From NCBI GenBank assembly GCA_015680685.1, contig MNCI01010504.1, positions 442,801 to 506,800 on the forward strand: a stretch of 64,000 nt of DNA. The letters run 5' to 3'. Both the position numbers and the translations under genes were made by a program. How positions within the stretch are numbered: the first letter of the stretch is position 1; the number at the start of each line of letters is the position of its first letter. The notes below the pieces were generated by a model. That model was given only the letters and a program-made list of their open reading frames with translations. It had not been told where the DNA came from and did no database searches. This stretch comes from Gnetum montanum (lineage: Eukaryota; Streptophyta; Gnetopsida; Gnetales; Gnetaceae). This document shows positions 1 to 10,412 of this stretch, one piece after another.

Positions 1-3
1 TAG

Positions 4-471
4 ATCAAGGTTGGCCACCTTCCTAGGAAATTCTCTAATCTTGAAAGCCCTCTAATCTATCTCCAAATCGTTGGGAATGAGCCATGCAAAGCTCTTCTAG
101 ACCCAGGTTCTGGAGTCAACATAATATCACAAGAAATGTACAAAGCCTGGAACATGCCTCCATTAAGGAAGAGCAATATTCGCCTAGAGCTAGCCAACCA
201 GTCCATCACTATTCCCTTGGGACTGGTGGAGGAAATCGTCACCACTGTGTGTGGGTGGTCGTACCCAGCTGATTTCCTAGTGATACAAGTGAATAACGGT
301 AAAGGGGACTTCCCAATAATAATGGGAAGGGCACGGCTAAGCACTATAGATGCACACCTAGGAATCCATGATCTTTCCCTAGAAATATCTAAGAAAAACA
401 CTTTTGGAAAGATCGAGAAGAAAAAGGTTCCATGCATCGCATACAATGATACAGGGTGCAATTGCGTGTAG
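4..471 (+). CDS. pol: Retropepsin-like aspartic protease domain of element A (partial)
   Basis: An open frame runs from the left edge to a TAG at 469-471, about 155 codons. The active-site region reads LLDPGSGVNIIS with the catalytic Asp at 100-102, followed by the strand-loop pattern typical of plant gypsy proteases, ending FPIIMGRARLS (from about 310) and a GCNCV tail. Homologous decayed copies occur in B (about 5030-5545) and in E on the minus strand (about 38150-38700), which confirms the frame. This is the best preserved protease in the window. In the complete polyprotein it would cut Gag-Pol during particle assembly in the cytoplasm. The true start is out of view and the downstream pol is deleted, so it cannot belong to a working polyprotein. 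Confidence 0.8.
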   Translation: MKVGHLPRKFSNLESPLIYLQIVGNEPCKALLDPGSGVNIISQEMYKAWNMPPLRKSNIRLELANQSITIPLGLVEEIVTTVCGWSYPADFLVIQVNNGKGDFPIIMGRARLSTIDAHLGIHDLSLEISKKNTFGKIEKKKVPCIAYNDTGCNCV

Positions 472-925
472 AGATCATGGGTTGTGCAAAGTTTAGCATT
501 GCCTGCATGCAACCGGTGTGCACAAGACATTAATATACAAAATTGCCTGTATGCAGCAGTCACATGACAAGAAGACACCCAATGGCTGATAGCTGATCAA
601 GAGAGCAACTCACTAACATGCATGGAACTAACTGAGGGAATAACTTGCACTTACATCGAAAGAATAGATGTACTAAGAGCAAGTCCGCTACCAACTTCCA
701 AGCCTTAACCTTGAAAACATCAACTGGGGGAAGTTGGAAATTCCTAAAAAATTCAAACAAGATCCCTGATAAGAGAATATTAGTTAATGTGCAATAGACC
801 AAACCCTTCCATGAATTTAGAATGGTCAGTGTACATAATACCTCTGAGAAGGGACACCCCTACTCACTATTTCAAATCTTCTCCTTCCAACTCAGTCATG
901 GGGGAGATGGCCACCTCTGCTAACC
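472..925 (+). pseudogene. pol: Protease-RT linker fused to integrase C-terminal remnant, element A
   Basis: From 472 to about 765 the sequence matches the linker between protease and RT in B (5546-5835) and C (about 42660-42856). At about 765-775 it switches to the far C-terminus of integrase: codons reading LLVNVQ, a stop, then TKPFHE match B at about 8600 and C at about 45610. Everything between, about 2.7 kb by comparison with B and C, is missing. The tail ends at a purine-rich TCAGTCATGGGGG motif (892-904) that is also present after integrase in B and C. Confidence 0.75.
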
Positions 926-2392
926 ATTTGAGGCCCTCAATTCCTTTTTAAGTCTTTGTTTTACACATTTTTGTTTTACAAATTTCTTTAACTTTTCTTG
1001 TTTTTGTTTTGCAACATCGTTTATGCTTTTTCATTTCTTTGTATGACTGTTTGTTTTGTTTGTTTTTGTTCTTGTTCTTATTTTTGTCTTTGTTTGTTGT
1101 TGTTTTTTTTTTTTAGATTCGTCAACTAATAAGTGCTCCTGATGGTGGTATGAACTATATTCTATTGATTGCTAATATTTGATTTTTACCTTTGAGTTAT
1201 AATGTTGATACTAAGGTATGGTTCTTTTGATATAATAGGTAATGAGTGCACATCATCCATGCATTTATGAATTTCTATTGTCTCTCTTGGCTTGGAACTG
1301 TACAATCCCTTTCTTTAATAATAAAACTATTAACAAATTAGTGACTGGGCATTTCTCAAACTAAAGAAGGACTCAAGGATTAAAAAGGGTCTGACTTCAA
1401 GGGGATTTGATGCATTTGTGCTGGCTATTCTCTTGGGTGCTTGGATGTTTTCCTCTTAAGTTTTCCATACCATTCCAATGTTGCTCCATTTTTAGGAAGT
1501 TGAGCCAATAAAAATAAGTCTTTGCATGGTGTGCTTCTCATGCAAAAAAAATAGTGAGAATTCAAAGCACACCCCTTAGATAAAATAATCATCTGGGCTA
1601 CAAGAACTAGTTATGAAACTAAACAAACATGTTCCCTCTAACTAAGGCCCTCTCTCGCTTCCTACTTTTTCCTTTCTGGTTTCCTTGGAATGGTGGTGAC
1701 TCTTTGGCAGAAGCATTCTTGTTACTTCAAGTGGCTGGATTGGCCAAGTGTATTAATGTGAAGTCACTGGATGTAAATTACTTAAGGTTGGATTTGGAAT
1801 GAGATATACTCAGTCACATTAACCATAAATACACAAGGGGCTATACACCACCTTGTTCTTGGGACTCCATTCCACTCTCTTCTCCCTATCATTCTTTCTC
1901 CATTTTCCACCTCGTTGTCGATTATATCAGTAGTCTATATTTTGGTTGATGCATTGTTTTCTCCTTGGTAAATTCTTGGGGTTAAGTCTTTAACTCTTGC
2001 TTCCAAATGATATTTCCATAGCCTACAAACTCTTTGAATGTGGGTTTATCAGGGCATAAGCCTGCTTTGGGGAGGACCCACTAGCATTCCTATTTGGTGC
2101 ATCAGCTAACTTCTTTCCCTTAAACATTCCCACAATCAACATTTGTTTACTTCATTTCCATATCTGACATCCATTTTATTGGCGTTTCCATTGTTTATTT
2201 TTCTGCATCTTTCTTATTCCTTATCTTTTTCCATTCTATCACTACTGAAGGATCGCTTTTAGTCATGGGAGGATTGCTTTTAGGCATAAGGGCCCTGGTC
2301 CAATTTTTTCAATTTTTCCTAGCCCCTACACCTTGGCTAGTCACCAGTGGTATATCTCTAGAATCCGTATCAGCCATATCACAACTTAGCCA
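926..2392 (+). other. Element A 3' non-coding region: T-rich tract and conserved block
   Basis: No supported gene. Positions about 944-1120 are strongly T-rich on the plus strand (runs of TTTTGTTT), as after pol in B (8725-8910), C (45765-45870) and after gag in D (30840-30960). The region aligns with B, C and D over its length, including CTTCAAGGGGATTTG at about 1395 and the block ending GGGGAGGACCCACT at 2061-2082. It belongs to the element rather than to a separate insertion. Confidence 0.7.
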
Positions 2393-2731
2393 ATGGACCT
2401 TACACTAAGGCAAGGTATCAACTGTATTTTGATTTACTTATCCTTGCTCATATGTTACTTTGTTGTGTGTGCAGATGGCAATCATACAGCAATGGACTAC
2501 ATCTGGAAGAAACACTCAAGATGGACTGGTGCTGGAACGGTTGTGCAAAGAAATAAGATTGATGGCGTGGATGGATGGACAATGAAAGGTGCAATCTTGG
2601 CATTGACAGCAACACATCTTCTTCTTTTCTCTCTTCTCTCTCAGCTGTCAAATAAGGTTGGATGTCAATTGTGTATAGTATTAACTCTTGTGATCATGAA
2701 TACTAATGTTGTCATGTATTGTAATGATTGA
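2393..2731 (+). CDS. Short ORF, remnant of the ORF2 region in element A (doubtful coding)
   Basis: A 112-codon open frame lies between pol and the 3' LTR, where B and D carry the long ORF2. It has two hydrophobic stretches (about residues 10-26 and 68-86) that could be membrane segments. C carries a related sequence at about 47180-47530, but indels make the two copies incompatible in frame, so coding is not well supported. At 2415-2474 there is a GT...AG stretch of 60 nt just before an ATG, at the same place and of the same length as in C. I read this as a remnant of the ORF2 locus; an envelope-like small membrane protein cannot be excluded. Confidence 0.3.
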   Translation: MDLTLRQGINCILIYLSLLICYFVVCADGNHTAMDYIWKKHSRWTGAGTVVQRNKIDGVDGWTMKGAILALTATHLLLFSLLSQLSNKVGCQLCIVLTLVIMNTNVVMYCND

Positions 2732-2830
2732 TCCATTCACACATCATCCCATTCACCATTAGTTGTCATTCAAGTCAATAATCTCATACCTTCCCAATAT
2801 TTTGTAAGGAACTCGAGGATGAGTTTTCAT

Positions 2831-2845
2831 TCAGTCATGAGGGTA
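2831..2845 (+). promoter_or_regulatory. 3' polypurine tract of element A
   Basis: TCAGTCATGAGGGTA directly precedes the LTR start TGATAAG. The same sequence with GGGGG precedes the 3' LTRs of C and D. This is the expected site for plus-strand DNA priming. Confidence 0.7.
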
Positions 2846-3667
2846 TGATAAGCCACGATATCATGTACGCGATATCGCATCTGTGATATTGTGTACACGA
2901 TATCACATCCACCATGCGATATCGTGTCCTGCCTTATCTTATATAAATAAGAGGTGGTGCCCTTTTTTCCAAGATAGTTAGACTTAGACCCTTAGCCATA
3001 TTCTTGCAGTTTAGTCATTCTAGAGTTAGAATTATTTCTGTGTTCCCACAGTAGGAGTCATAGAGGGAACGGATCTTTATTCGAACAATTTGTACCTGAG
3101 CACAATTTTGTGTAAAGAAATAAAGATGAAATTTATGATAAACCTTTCAACATACATATTAAGCTAATTAGTAATTACTTATTGTTTAATTTTTTTCTAG
3201 TTAATTAATATATCTCTCAACCTTCAACCCCCTTAGTTAAATACACTTAGTACAATTGCTTCAAGCATGCATGTAGTGCTTGGTAACCCAGTGACAATTA
3301 GCGTTTGGTAATCCCAGCAGCGTTGCACTAGTTTAGGATGTGTATGGAAAGTGGGAATGGATACTGGTGTTAGGAACATTTAGAAACAAGTTAATGAATA
3401 CTTAATATAAGTTAGCCACTTACTTCTCTCTCCCTCTCCCATATTAGTAGAAGACATAAAAAATATAAAATCTATAAAAATAATATACCTCAAGCTTACT
3501 TAACCATACAAGCATGACAATATAAGTAATTTTGAGAAGACAATGATTGATTAACCCTGAGTATTCCATTAAGGTGCGTAAGCACTTAGTCCTTGGAGTT
3601 CGACTGGATCGTGCATGAAATGATCATATTCATATGGTTGAGTGTAGGGGTACCTCACCACTCATCA
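2846..3667 (+). repeat. 3' LTR of element A
   Basis: 822 bp running from TGATAAGCC to CCACTCATCA. The U3 holds several GATATC palindromes (about 2858-2925), then a TATA box (TATAAATA, 2942-2949) followed by AGAGG. A polyadenylation signal AATAAA is at 3119-3124. The body includes the family's short near-repeats of the type CTTGGTAACCCAGT (about 3280-3320). It aligns along its length with the LTRs of C, D and K. The cytosines of the palindromes are partly lost to C-to-T change. Confidence 0.85.
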
Positions 3668-4960
3668 ACAATGGAGTGCAATGCTTGAACTCTTCAATGA
3701 CAACTATCAAATGTACTCCTAAGTGTCTAATTTGAGGAAGCAGACCTAAGGGTTGAGACAAGGAACACATGAATCCTAAGATGTAGCCATCAGAAAATAT
3801 CACTCTCTATTGCATAGGTGCCTAGGCTATGACATTTCTCAATGAGAGCAACTCTACCATATCATAGATAGGCTCAAAACAAAAATAAGAAGAATTCTTA
3901 GGGTCTATGACTAAGGGAGACTTTGAAAATGAAAGGCCCATCAGATCCAAAGGTTGATCGAGTAGGTGACCAAAGAAGAAGGTGAGTTGAAAAAAAAAAA
4001 GGAAAGTTTGGAAGAGTATAACTAGGATCCTTCCATCTAAAAAAAAGGATTTCTAGTTTTGTGACAACGAGAAGTATGCACCACTTGATGAAGTTATGCA
4101 ATGTAAGACCTTGCCGATACAAAAATATGTTTCTAAAATATTAGCCAACATAGACAAAATGTGGGACTCTTTGGCCAAGAAGTTCCAAACTACTCATAGT
4201 ATCGTAGAAGAGTCCAAAGAGTAAGGTAGTGATCATGACCAAAGGAGAATGAAAGAAGCTAAAAATGCCCATCAAAGGGGCAAGGGCAAAGCTACTACCG
4301 TTGAAGAGGTTGTGGAGTCTGAGATAGATGATGATGGTGGGTGTGACATCTACCAATATGAGCATCCTAAGGGATGTTATCTTGTTGTATCTCACTTATA
4401 GAAGTCTAGGGTGTATGCACTAAATCCTAGATTAACAAGAAGGAAAGCACCTAGGAGGTTGCCTTATCCTCAAGGCAACTATAGGCAATTCCACCAACAA
4501 CAAGTCTATTATCTGAGTGGAGCTCCATCCCAACCTCATGAGTAGTACTACCAATGGTAGAACCCACAATCATGGGGGATGCCAACACCAAGGTAGCAAT
4601 ACCATTACTAGTATCTAGATCCATATGGGTACTATGTTCAGCAACCAATTTCTCTGCATGACTTTTCTAGTCACATCTCTTTTTAACACCACTACTACCC
4701 TCCTAAATACTACAAATCTCAATCTCCAAGAGGGGGATTTCCATTTTCATTCTACCTTCCTCATCCTTCTACACCTATACCTCCATCCTTAACTCAATTT
4801 CCACTAGTTCCAAGTATGCAAGGTAAAATTCCTACCTAGCCACAACATAGAAATGCCACAAGGGCTATTAACTTACAACTAGCTTCCCAACTGAGTGATT
4901 CTAAAAATAAACCTTGAAACTAACCTTTCTTCTGAACCAATAATCTTTCTAAGCCCTCAT
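3668..4960 (+). pseudogene. gag: Gag C-terminal half of element B, decayed
   Basis: Starts inside the gag core: the stretch about 3690-3750 corresponds to the ELFDDKYQMYSQVSNL region of C (about 41863). It contains a zinc-knuckle-like motif at about 4340-4380 in which the second Cys has become Tyr (CDIYQYEHPKGC), then a long Tyr/Gln/Pro-rich tail (about 4440-4900) like that of D. Stops and frameshifts break every frame. Gag would form the virus-like particle and package RNA; this copy cannot. Minus-strand open stretches here have no homology support. Confidence 0.65.
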
Positions 4961-5029
4961 AAAAACCTGTGGCTGATGACCCTACTTCTTCCTCATCCTC
5001 TCCTACATCATGCAAGAACCCTTCAAATC

Positions 5030-5545
5030 AAATGCCTCCCAAAGTACATACTATCATGTTGATCCATGTAGTCACTAATTGGATAAAGGTTGGCCACCTT
5101 TTCAAGAAAAGATCTTATCCAAGTAGTCCCATAATTTACTTACAAATCATTAATAATGAGCCTTGAAAGGCTCTTCTGAACTTAGGATTTGGTGTAAATT
5201 TAATCTCCATGAAATATACAAAGCTTGGGACCTACCTCTTCTCAAGAGGAGCAACATTAGTCTTGAGTTAACAGATTAGTCCATCACTATTTCCTTGGGC
5301 TTGGTGGAGGAGATTGTGACCACCATTTGCGAGTGGTGCTATCCTATTGACTTCTCAGTGATTCATGTAGATAACTACAACAGGGACTTATCAATCATCA
5401 TGGGAAGGGCTTGGTTGAAATAGATGCATGGTTGGAAATTAGAGACTTCTCCTTACAAATTTCTAAGAAAAATGATTTTGAAAATATTGATAGGATGCAT
5501 GTTCCATGCATCGCATACAATGACATAGGGTGCTACTACGTGTAG
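5030..5545 (+). pseudogene. pol: Protease domain of element B, decayed
   Basis: Aligns with A 4-471 from the WIKVGHL segment to the GCYYV end at 5545. The active-site Asp is lost: the codon is AAC and the surrounding residues read ALLNLGFGVNLIS (about 5163-5200). Further stops occur within the domain. The order gag, protease, RT is retained. Confidence 0.65.
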
Positions 5546-7440
5546 AAATTATGGACTGTGAAAAGTACATGAATCACAACATGCAAATAGTATGTCGATA
5601 TGACAAAAATCCAAAGGGGTTTATATACAGTAGCCACAAAATAGAAGGATGCCTAGTGCCTAGCAACTGAACTTGATAATAGCTCAACTCTATACATGGA
5701 ATAGACTGAGAGCCTTACGAGTGCCTACATTAAAGGCATGGACAAGATGGAGCAAATCCATTACCAACTCTCTAATGAACTTGATGACATCAATTGGGGA
5801 GAGTTGGAGATCCCTAAAATTTTTAAATAGGAGCCCCTTAAGTTGAAAACTCTACTGGCCAAAATGGAGTATGCTTTTCTAAAAAATGGCAAGCCAGTTA
5901 CTATTAATGCTAACCTTGATCCTACATAGAAAACCTTTTTGGAGGTTGTCAACAAATAGCCAACAACCTTTTCTTGGCCATATCTTTAACTCATTGGAAT
6001 TGATCCTAGGATATGTCACATCACATCTACATAGATCCTTCCATGAAGCCAAAGAAGTAGTTGTAGCAGTAGTAGAACCCCAAATTGAAGTAGATCATTA
6101 AAAAGAAGATTGAACAACTCCTCAAGGTGGGTTTATCTATCCTATTACAAATAGTGAGTGGGTTGGCCCACTTGTGATAGTACCAAAGAAAGGTGGCAAA
6201 TAGAGGATCTGCATTGATTTTAGGTTGTTAAACATGGAAACATACAAATATCACTTTCCATTGTCATTTGTGGACCAGGTGTTAAATACCATTTCTAGGC
6301 ATTTCTACTACTACTTTCTAGATGGTTAAAGTGGCTATAACCAAATTCAAATCACACCATAAGATTAGGCCAAAACAACATTCATGAGTCTCTGGGGAAC
6401 TTTTGCATATAGAAAGATGTTGTTTAGCTTGTGCACTACCCCTACAACATTCTAACATCTTATTTTGAGCATGTTTCAATAGCAGATTGGTAGCAGGGTG
6501 GAAGTCTTCATGGATGACTTTTCCACCTATGGAGCTACCTTTGAGCAAGCCTTGGACTGTCTTGAACAAGTGCTAAAAAGGTGTGTGAAGAAAAACCTTT
6601 AGCACAATTAGTAGAAAAAGCCATTTGATGGCCCATGAAGGTATTGTGTTGGGGCATAGAATTTCAAAGAAAGGGATCAAGGTGAACCCTAAAAAAATAA
6701 GGGTCATCCAAGGAATTACCAAATAACCAAAAATAGTTAAAGATGTGAGGTCATTCCTTAGACACACTAGCTACTACCAGTGATCCATTCAGAATTTCTC
6801 TAAAATTTCTAAAACATTTGTGGAGCTAACAAAGAAGGATGCTCCATTTTTGGACCAAGAAATACAAATGTGCATTCCAATAGCTCAAGTAGAAGCTTTT
6901 GGAAACTTGAATTATACAAGCACCTAGTTGATCCAAACCCTTCCACATCATGATGAATGCACCCAAGTATGCCTTGGGAGCCATGCTCATTTAATTGGAT
7001 GATCAAAAATGTTCTTACTACATCCACTATGTCAGCAAAATCATTGTGGATGTGTAGCAAAATTATACAGCAATGGAGAAATAATTGATGGCGGTGGTGT
7101 TTACCTTGGAGAAAATCAGGCACTATGTGCTTGGGTATAAGGTGTTTGTATGATCAAACCATAATACAATTCAATTCCTAATGAATAAACCAACGATGAG
7201 CCCCCATGTCATATAGTGGATGGTGATCTTACAGGAATTCAATCTTACCATGGTAGATCAAAAGGGAACCAAGAACATGGTTTATGACCACTTGTCTTGG
7301 TTGAGATGGGACAACAAAGAGGAGGAAAGCCCACTTTCAGATAAATTTCCTAATAAACTCCTCTTTTCCAAGGCTATAACTGAACAAGTGCCCACTAAAC
7401 CTAATTATTATGATCACATTCTCACTTATCTTCTCACTTA
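5546..7440 (+). pseudogene. pol: Reverse transcriptase and RNase H of element B, decayed
   Basis: After the linker (5546-5835), the RT core begins with VPKKGGK, a stop, then RICIDFRLLN at about 6180. It includes YFLDG, a stop, SGYNQIQIT (about 6310-6355), and the catalytic FMDDFSTYG, with FMDD at 6507-6518 intact. Thumb and connection follow (GHRISKKGIKVNPKKIRVIQGITK, about 6650-6720), then the RNase H part to about 7160 and the tether to about 7440. Many stops interrupt it, for instance GGKWR has become GGK-stop-R. The FMDDFS active site points to the Athila branch of plant Ty3/gypsy. B retains it although C has lost it. Confidence 0.75.
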
Positions 7441-7599
7441 GGAGATGCCACAAGAGTGGGACAACAAGAAGAAACAATAGTTTCTTCACCAAGAATAATG
7501 CTTCATGGAAATCAATGGACACCTTTACAAGGTGTGCATTGATGGACTAGTTTGATGGTGCGTACCTACTACTAATTAATTACACATACTCCAAGATGC

Positions 7600-8724
7600 T
7601 TACGAGGGCCCTTGTGGGGGCTACTATGCTAGGAGATGCATAGCCATTAAGATCCTCATGATAGGGTATTATTGGCCAACACTTTTCAAGAATGCTCACC
7701 ATTTCGTCCACTCCTATGAACATTGCCAATGCAATGGTAGAATAGATGCTCATATGGAGGGACCTCAATAATGCATACAACTACTAGAGCCCTTCAATAT
7801 TTTAGGAATTAACTTCATGGGTTCCATCACTCCCATGTTGAATGGAATGACATACATCATAGTCATTGTTGACTACTATACAAAATGGATGGAAACTGTA
7901 GCTGTCATTGATTACACATCTTCTATAGCTACTCAATTTGTACAAAAATGTGTTGTAAATAGGTTTGGTGTGCCACATGCACTTATTTTTGATAATGGTA
8001 CTCATTTTGTAACCACTACCTTTCAAAAGCTTATGCAATGCTTAGAGGCTAAACATAAATTAACAACATCCTACCACCCCCAAGCTAATGGTCAAGTAGA
8101 GCTTACAAATAGGTAGATCACAAAAATACTAACCTAAATCATTAGTACATATAGGATGGATTGGAGCACAAAACTCAATGATGCCCTTTGGGCCTACCAC
8201 TCCACTTGGAAAATTCCTATTGGCTACTCTCTCTATGAGCTTGTGTGCCACAAATTAGTAACACTTCCAATCCAAATGAAGCTCCTTATATTATCAAAAA
8301 CTTGTGACCTTGACCTTGACCTAAGTATAGTAGTAAAACAAAGATTAATGAACCTCAACTTGCTAGATGAGAATCGAATGGTAGCTCTGTCATCTAACAA
8401 AGTGCACAAAGCAATCAATAAGCAACAACATGATCTTCAAATCAAGAAAGTAAAATTTCAATTAGGACATAGGGTCCTATATTGGAATCCCACACATGTG
8501 TCATAAAGGACCAAATTCCAAACATTGTGGAAGAGGCCTTATATTATCTATGAAATCTTTTCTTCTAAGTCCATGTTAATATACAAACCTGAAAGCCGAA
8601 ACAAGAAACTACTAGTTAACATGCAACAAATAAAACCTCAATGGATGGACATCTATGTTCAATTTTTTGGATCTCCTCCTTCCAACTTAGTCATGGGGGA
8701 GATGGCCATCCATGCTAATTAATT
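7600..8724 (+). pseudogene. pol: Integrase of element B, decayed
   Basis: The N-terminal zinc-binding region is about 7600-7770 (YEHCQCNG). The catalytic core reads IN-FMGSITP at about 7808, where the first catalytic Asp has become Asn, then LIFDNGTHF (about 7983, second Asp kept) and YHPQANGQVELTNR (about 8070, Glu kept). A 300-bp open stretch 7817-8116 is the cleanest part. The C-terminal domain (8156-8506, 8525-8722) ends with LLVNMQQIKP. The enzyme would insert the cDNA into chromosomes. Loss of the first Asp and several stops make this copy dead. The TAGTCATGGGGGA motif at 8688-8700 follows the domain. Confidence 0.75.
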
Positions 8725-10412
8725 AAAGTGAATCCTCTGTTTCTTGTTTTTTTTTTCTATTTTTCACCATTTTTGTTTTACACTGTCTTTAGTACATTTT
8801 TATTTTTCTTGAATATTTTACAATTTCTTTTATATTATATTTTACTTTATTTGGTTTACATTTTTCTTGTGTTTTTCTTATGATTTTTCTTGTTTTTCCT
8901 TTCTTGTTTTCCTTTATTATGGCTAGGACAAAGTGTCATTGTAGCTGCTATTGATGATGGTTTGTACTTAATGTTATTCAATTGCTAATGTTTGGATTCT
9001 ATCTTTGAATTTTGCTATTTTTAACTAAGACATGGATTCTTTTCATGATTACAGGTATCATCCATCCATCCACAAAACTTGGGAAGGATTAAATGGATAG
9101 ACAAGGGTGTGACTTCAAGGAGATTTGTTGCTCTTTGTACTTGCCTACCCTCTTGGGTGCATGAGTTTTTTCATGGATTTCTCACTAGTATGCCATCTAT
9201 TAATAAAAAGGGGCTAAAGTCTTTGCATGGTGTGGTTTCCATCTAGAAAAAATGCAAAAATCCATAAAAATAAACACAAAAAAGAAATTTAAAGTGCATC
9301 CCTTAGATGAAATAATGGGCTAGAAGCACTTGTTATGGGATTAGAAAGACATGTTACCCATGCTTGAAAGTCCCCTCTAACTAAGGCCCTTCTTACTTCC
9401 TACTTCTCTTTTTGGAATGGTGATAGATCTATGGGGGTATTTATGTGTATTAGAGGAGGTATGGATAGGTCTAAGAGTGTCAATGTGAAGTCATTGAAAG
9501 TGGATGATTTTAATTTCGACTAAGGATGATATTTATCAAGTCATATTAACCATGAAATCCACAAGGAACTTCATGTGACCATAATTTAGGACTCCATTCC
9601 ACTCTCTCTCTCTCACATCCACTCATGCTTTCCATCACTCACCTCACTCTCTTTCTTCATGTCTATTTGGTGTCTTAGTTTGATATGATTCAATTCTTTG
9701 GTAGTTTCTTTGGTGATTTGGTATTTAGCTGTTGTAACCATTATTTAGCCTTGGGACCCACAAACTCCTTGGTTTGAGGATATGCAAGGGAATTAAGAGC
9801 ATAAGTCTACTATGGGGAAGACCCACTTTCATTCCTCTTGGTTGGATTGGTTAAGTTCCTTATCCCTTTGACATATCCATGATCAAACCTTTTGTGCATC
9901 CCATCAGTTGCATCCAATTGTGCACTCCTTCACTAGCATTCTCAACTAAAACTTTTCTTTGTGTGAAATATCTAGTCCTCTTCATGCATTTCATCATGCT
10001 CTTGGCTTCATTGGCTTCCTATGGACTCTATTTCAAGAGCCTAGACCCTTCCAAAAACCATGTCTTATCAACCACTTGTCTGATATACCCCATTTTTTAA
10101 TTCAACTACCAAAGGTGAGCTTTACATCGTGGGGGCACAAACCTTACGTTTTTGATGAAAATTTTTCAAAATTTTCCTAACTTCCATAAAGGTTTAACTA
10201 ATAAAATTACATTAAAACCACCTATTTATGAGAGTTAAACCCTTCCAACAAACTTTGGTAGCCATATTAATCAAATAAAATTAAAATAATATTAAAATAA
10301 TCAATCTACCATGACCACAACCTAGCCAGGTATAACTGTCCAAAGAGACAGGGAACCTAAATGTTATAAGTTACACATCACATGTTAATCCTTGATTATG
10401 TTGTGATCATTG
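8725..10412 (+). other. Element B 3' non-coding region
   Basis: No gene supported. It starts with a T-rich tract (8730-8910), continues with the ACTTCAAGGAGATTTG segment (about 9110) and the GGACTCCATTCCACTCTC segment (about 9590) shared with A and C, and carries the conserved block at 9806-9827. Short open frames at 9879-10180 in two overlapping registers have no counterpart in other copies. Confidence 0.65.

Larger units (their letters stand above)
1..3667 (+). mobile_element. Element A: partial Athila-like LTR retrotransposon with internal pol deletion
   Basis: This is the right-hand part of a Ty3/gypsy element; its 5' LTR and gag lie outside the window. In order it has the protease (4-471), a protease-RT linker, the tail of integrase joined directly to that linker, a T-rich tract, the conserved GCTTTGGGGAGGACCCACT block at about 2064-2082, a short ORF2 remnant, a polypurine tract and a complete 3' LTR (2846-3667). 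Immediately after the LTR the sequence continues in the middle of the gag of element B, so A was inserted into B. The five bases after the LTR are ACAAT; the matching 5' target copy is out of view. RT, RNase H and most of integrase are missing, so A is defective. Confidence 0.85.

Noticed and set aside
57-578. Minus-strand open frame of 173 codons over the protease of A
   Set aside because: It is the antisense of the protease frame, which has clear family motifs and homologues; the minus frame has none.
2393-2731. An envelope gene in element A
   Set aside because: Two hydrophobic stretches are suggestive, but there is no signal peptide, cleavage site or conserved frame in C; kept only as a doubtful ORF2 remnant.
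3898-4648. Minus-strand open frames across gag of B
   Set aside because: They lie antisense to decayed gag and are not conserved in C, D or E.
9879-10180. Two overlapping plus-strand frames with hydrophobic segments
   Set aside because: They fall in the family's 3' non-coding region and have no counterpart in A, C or D; both registers are open by chance.
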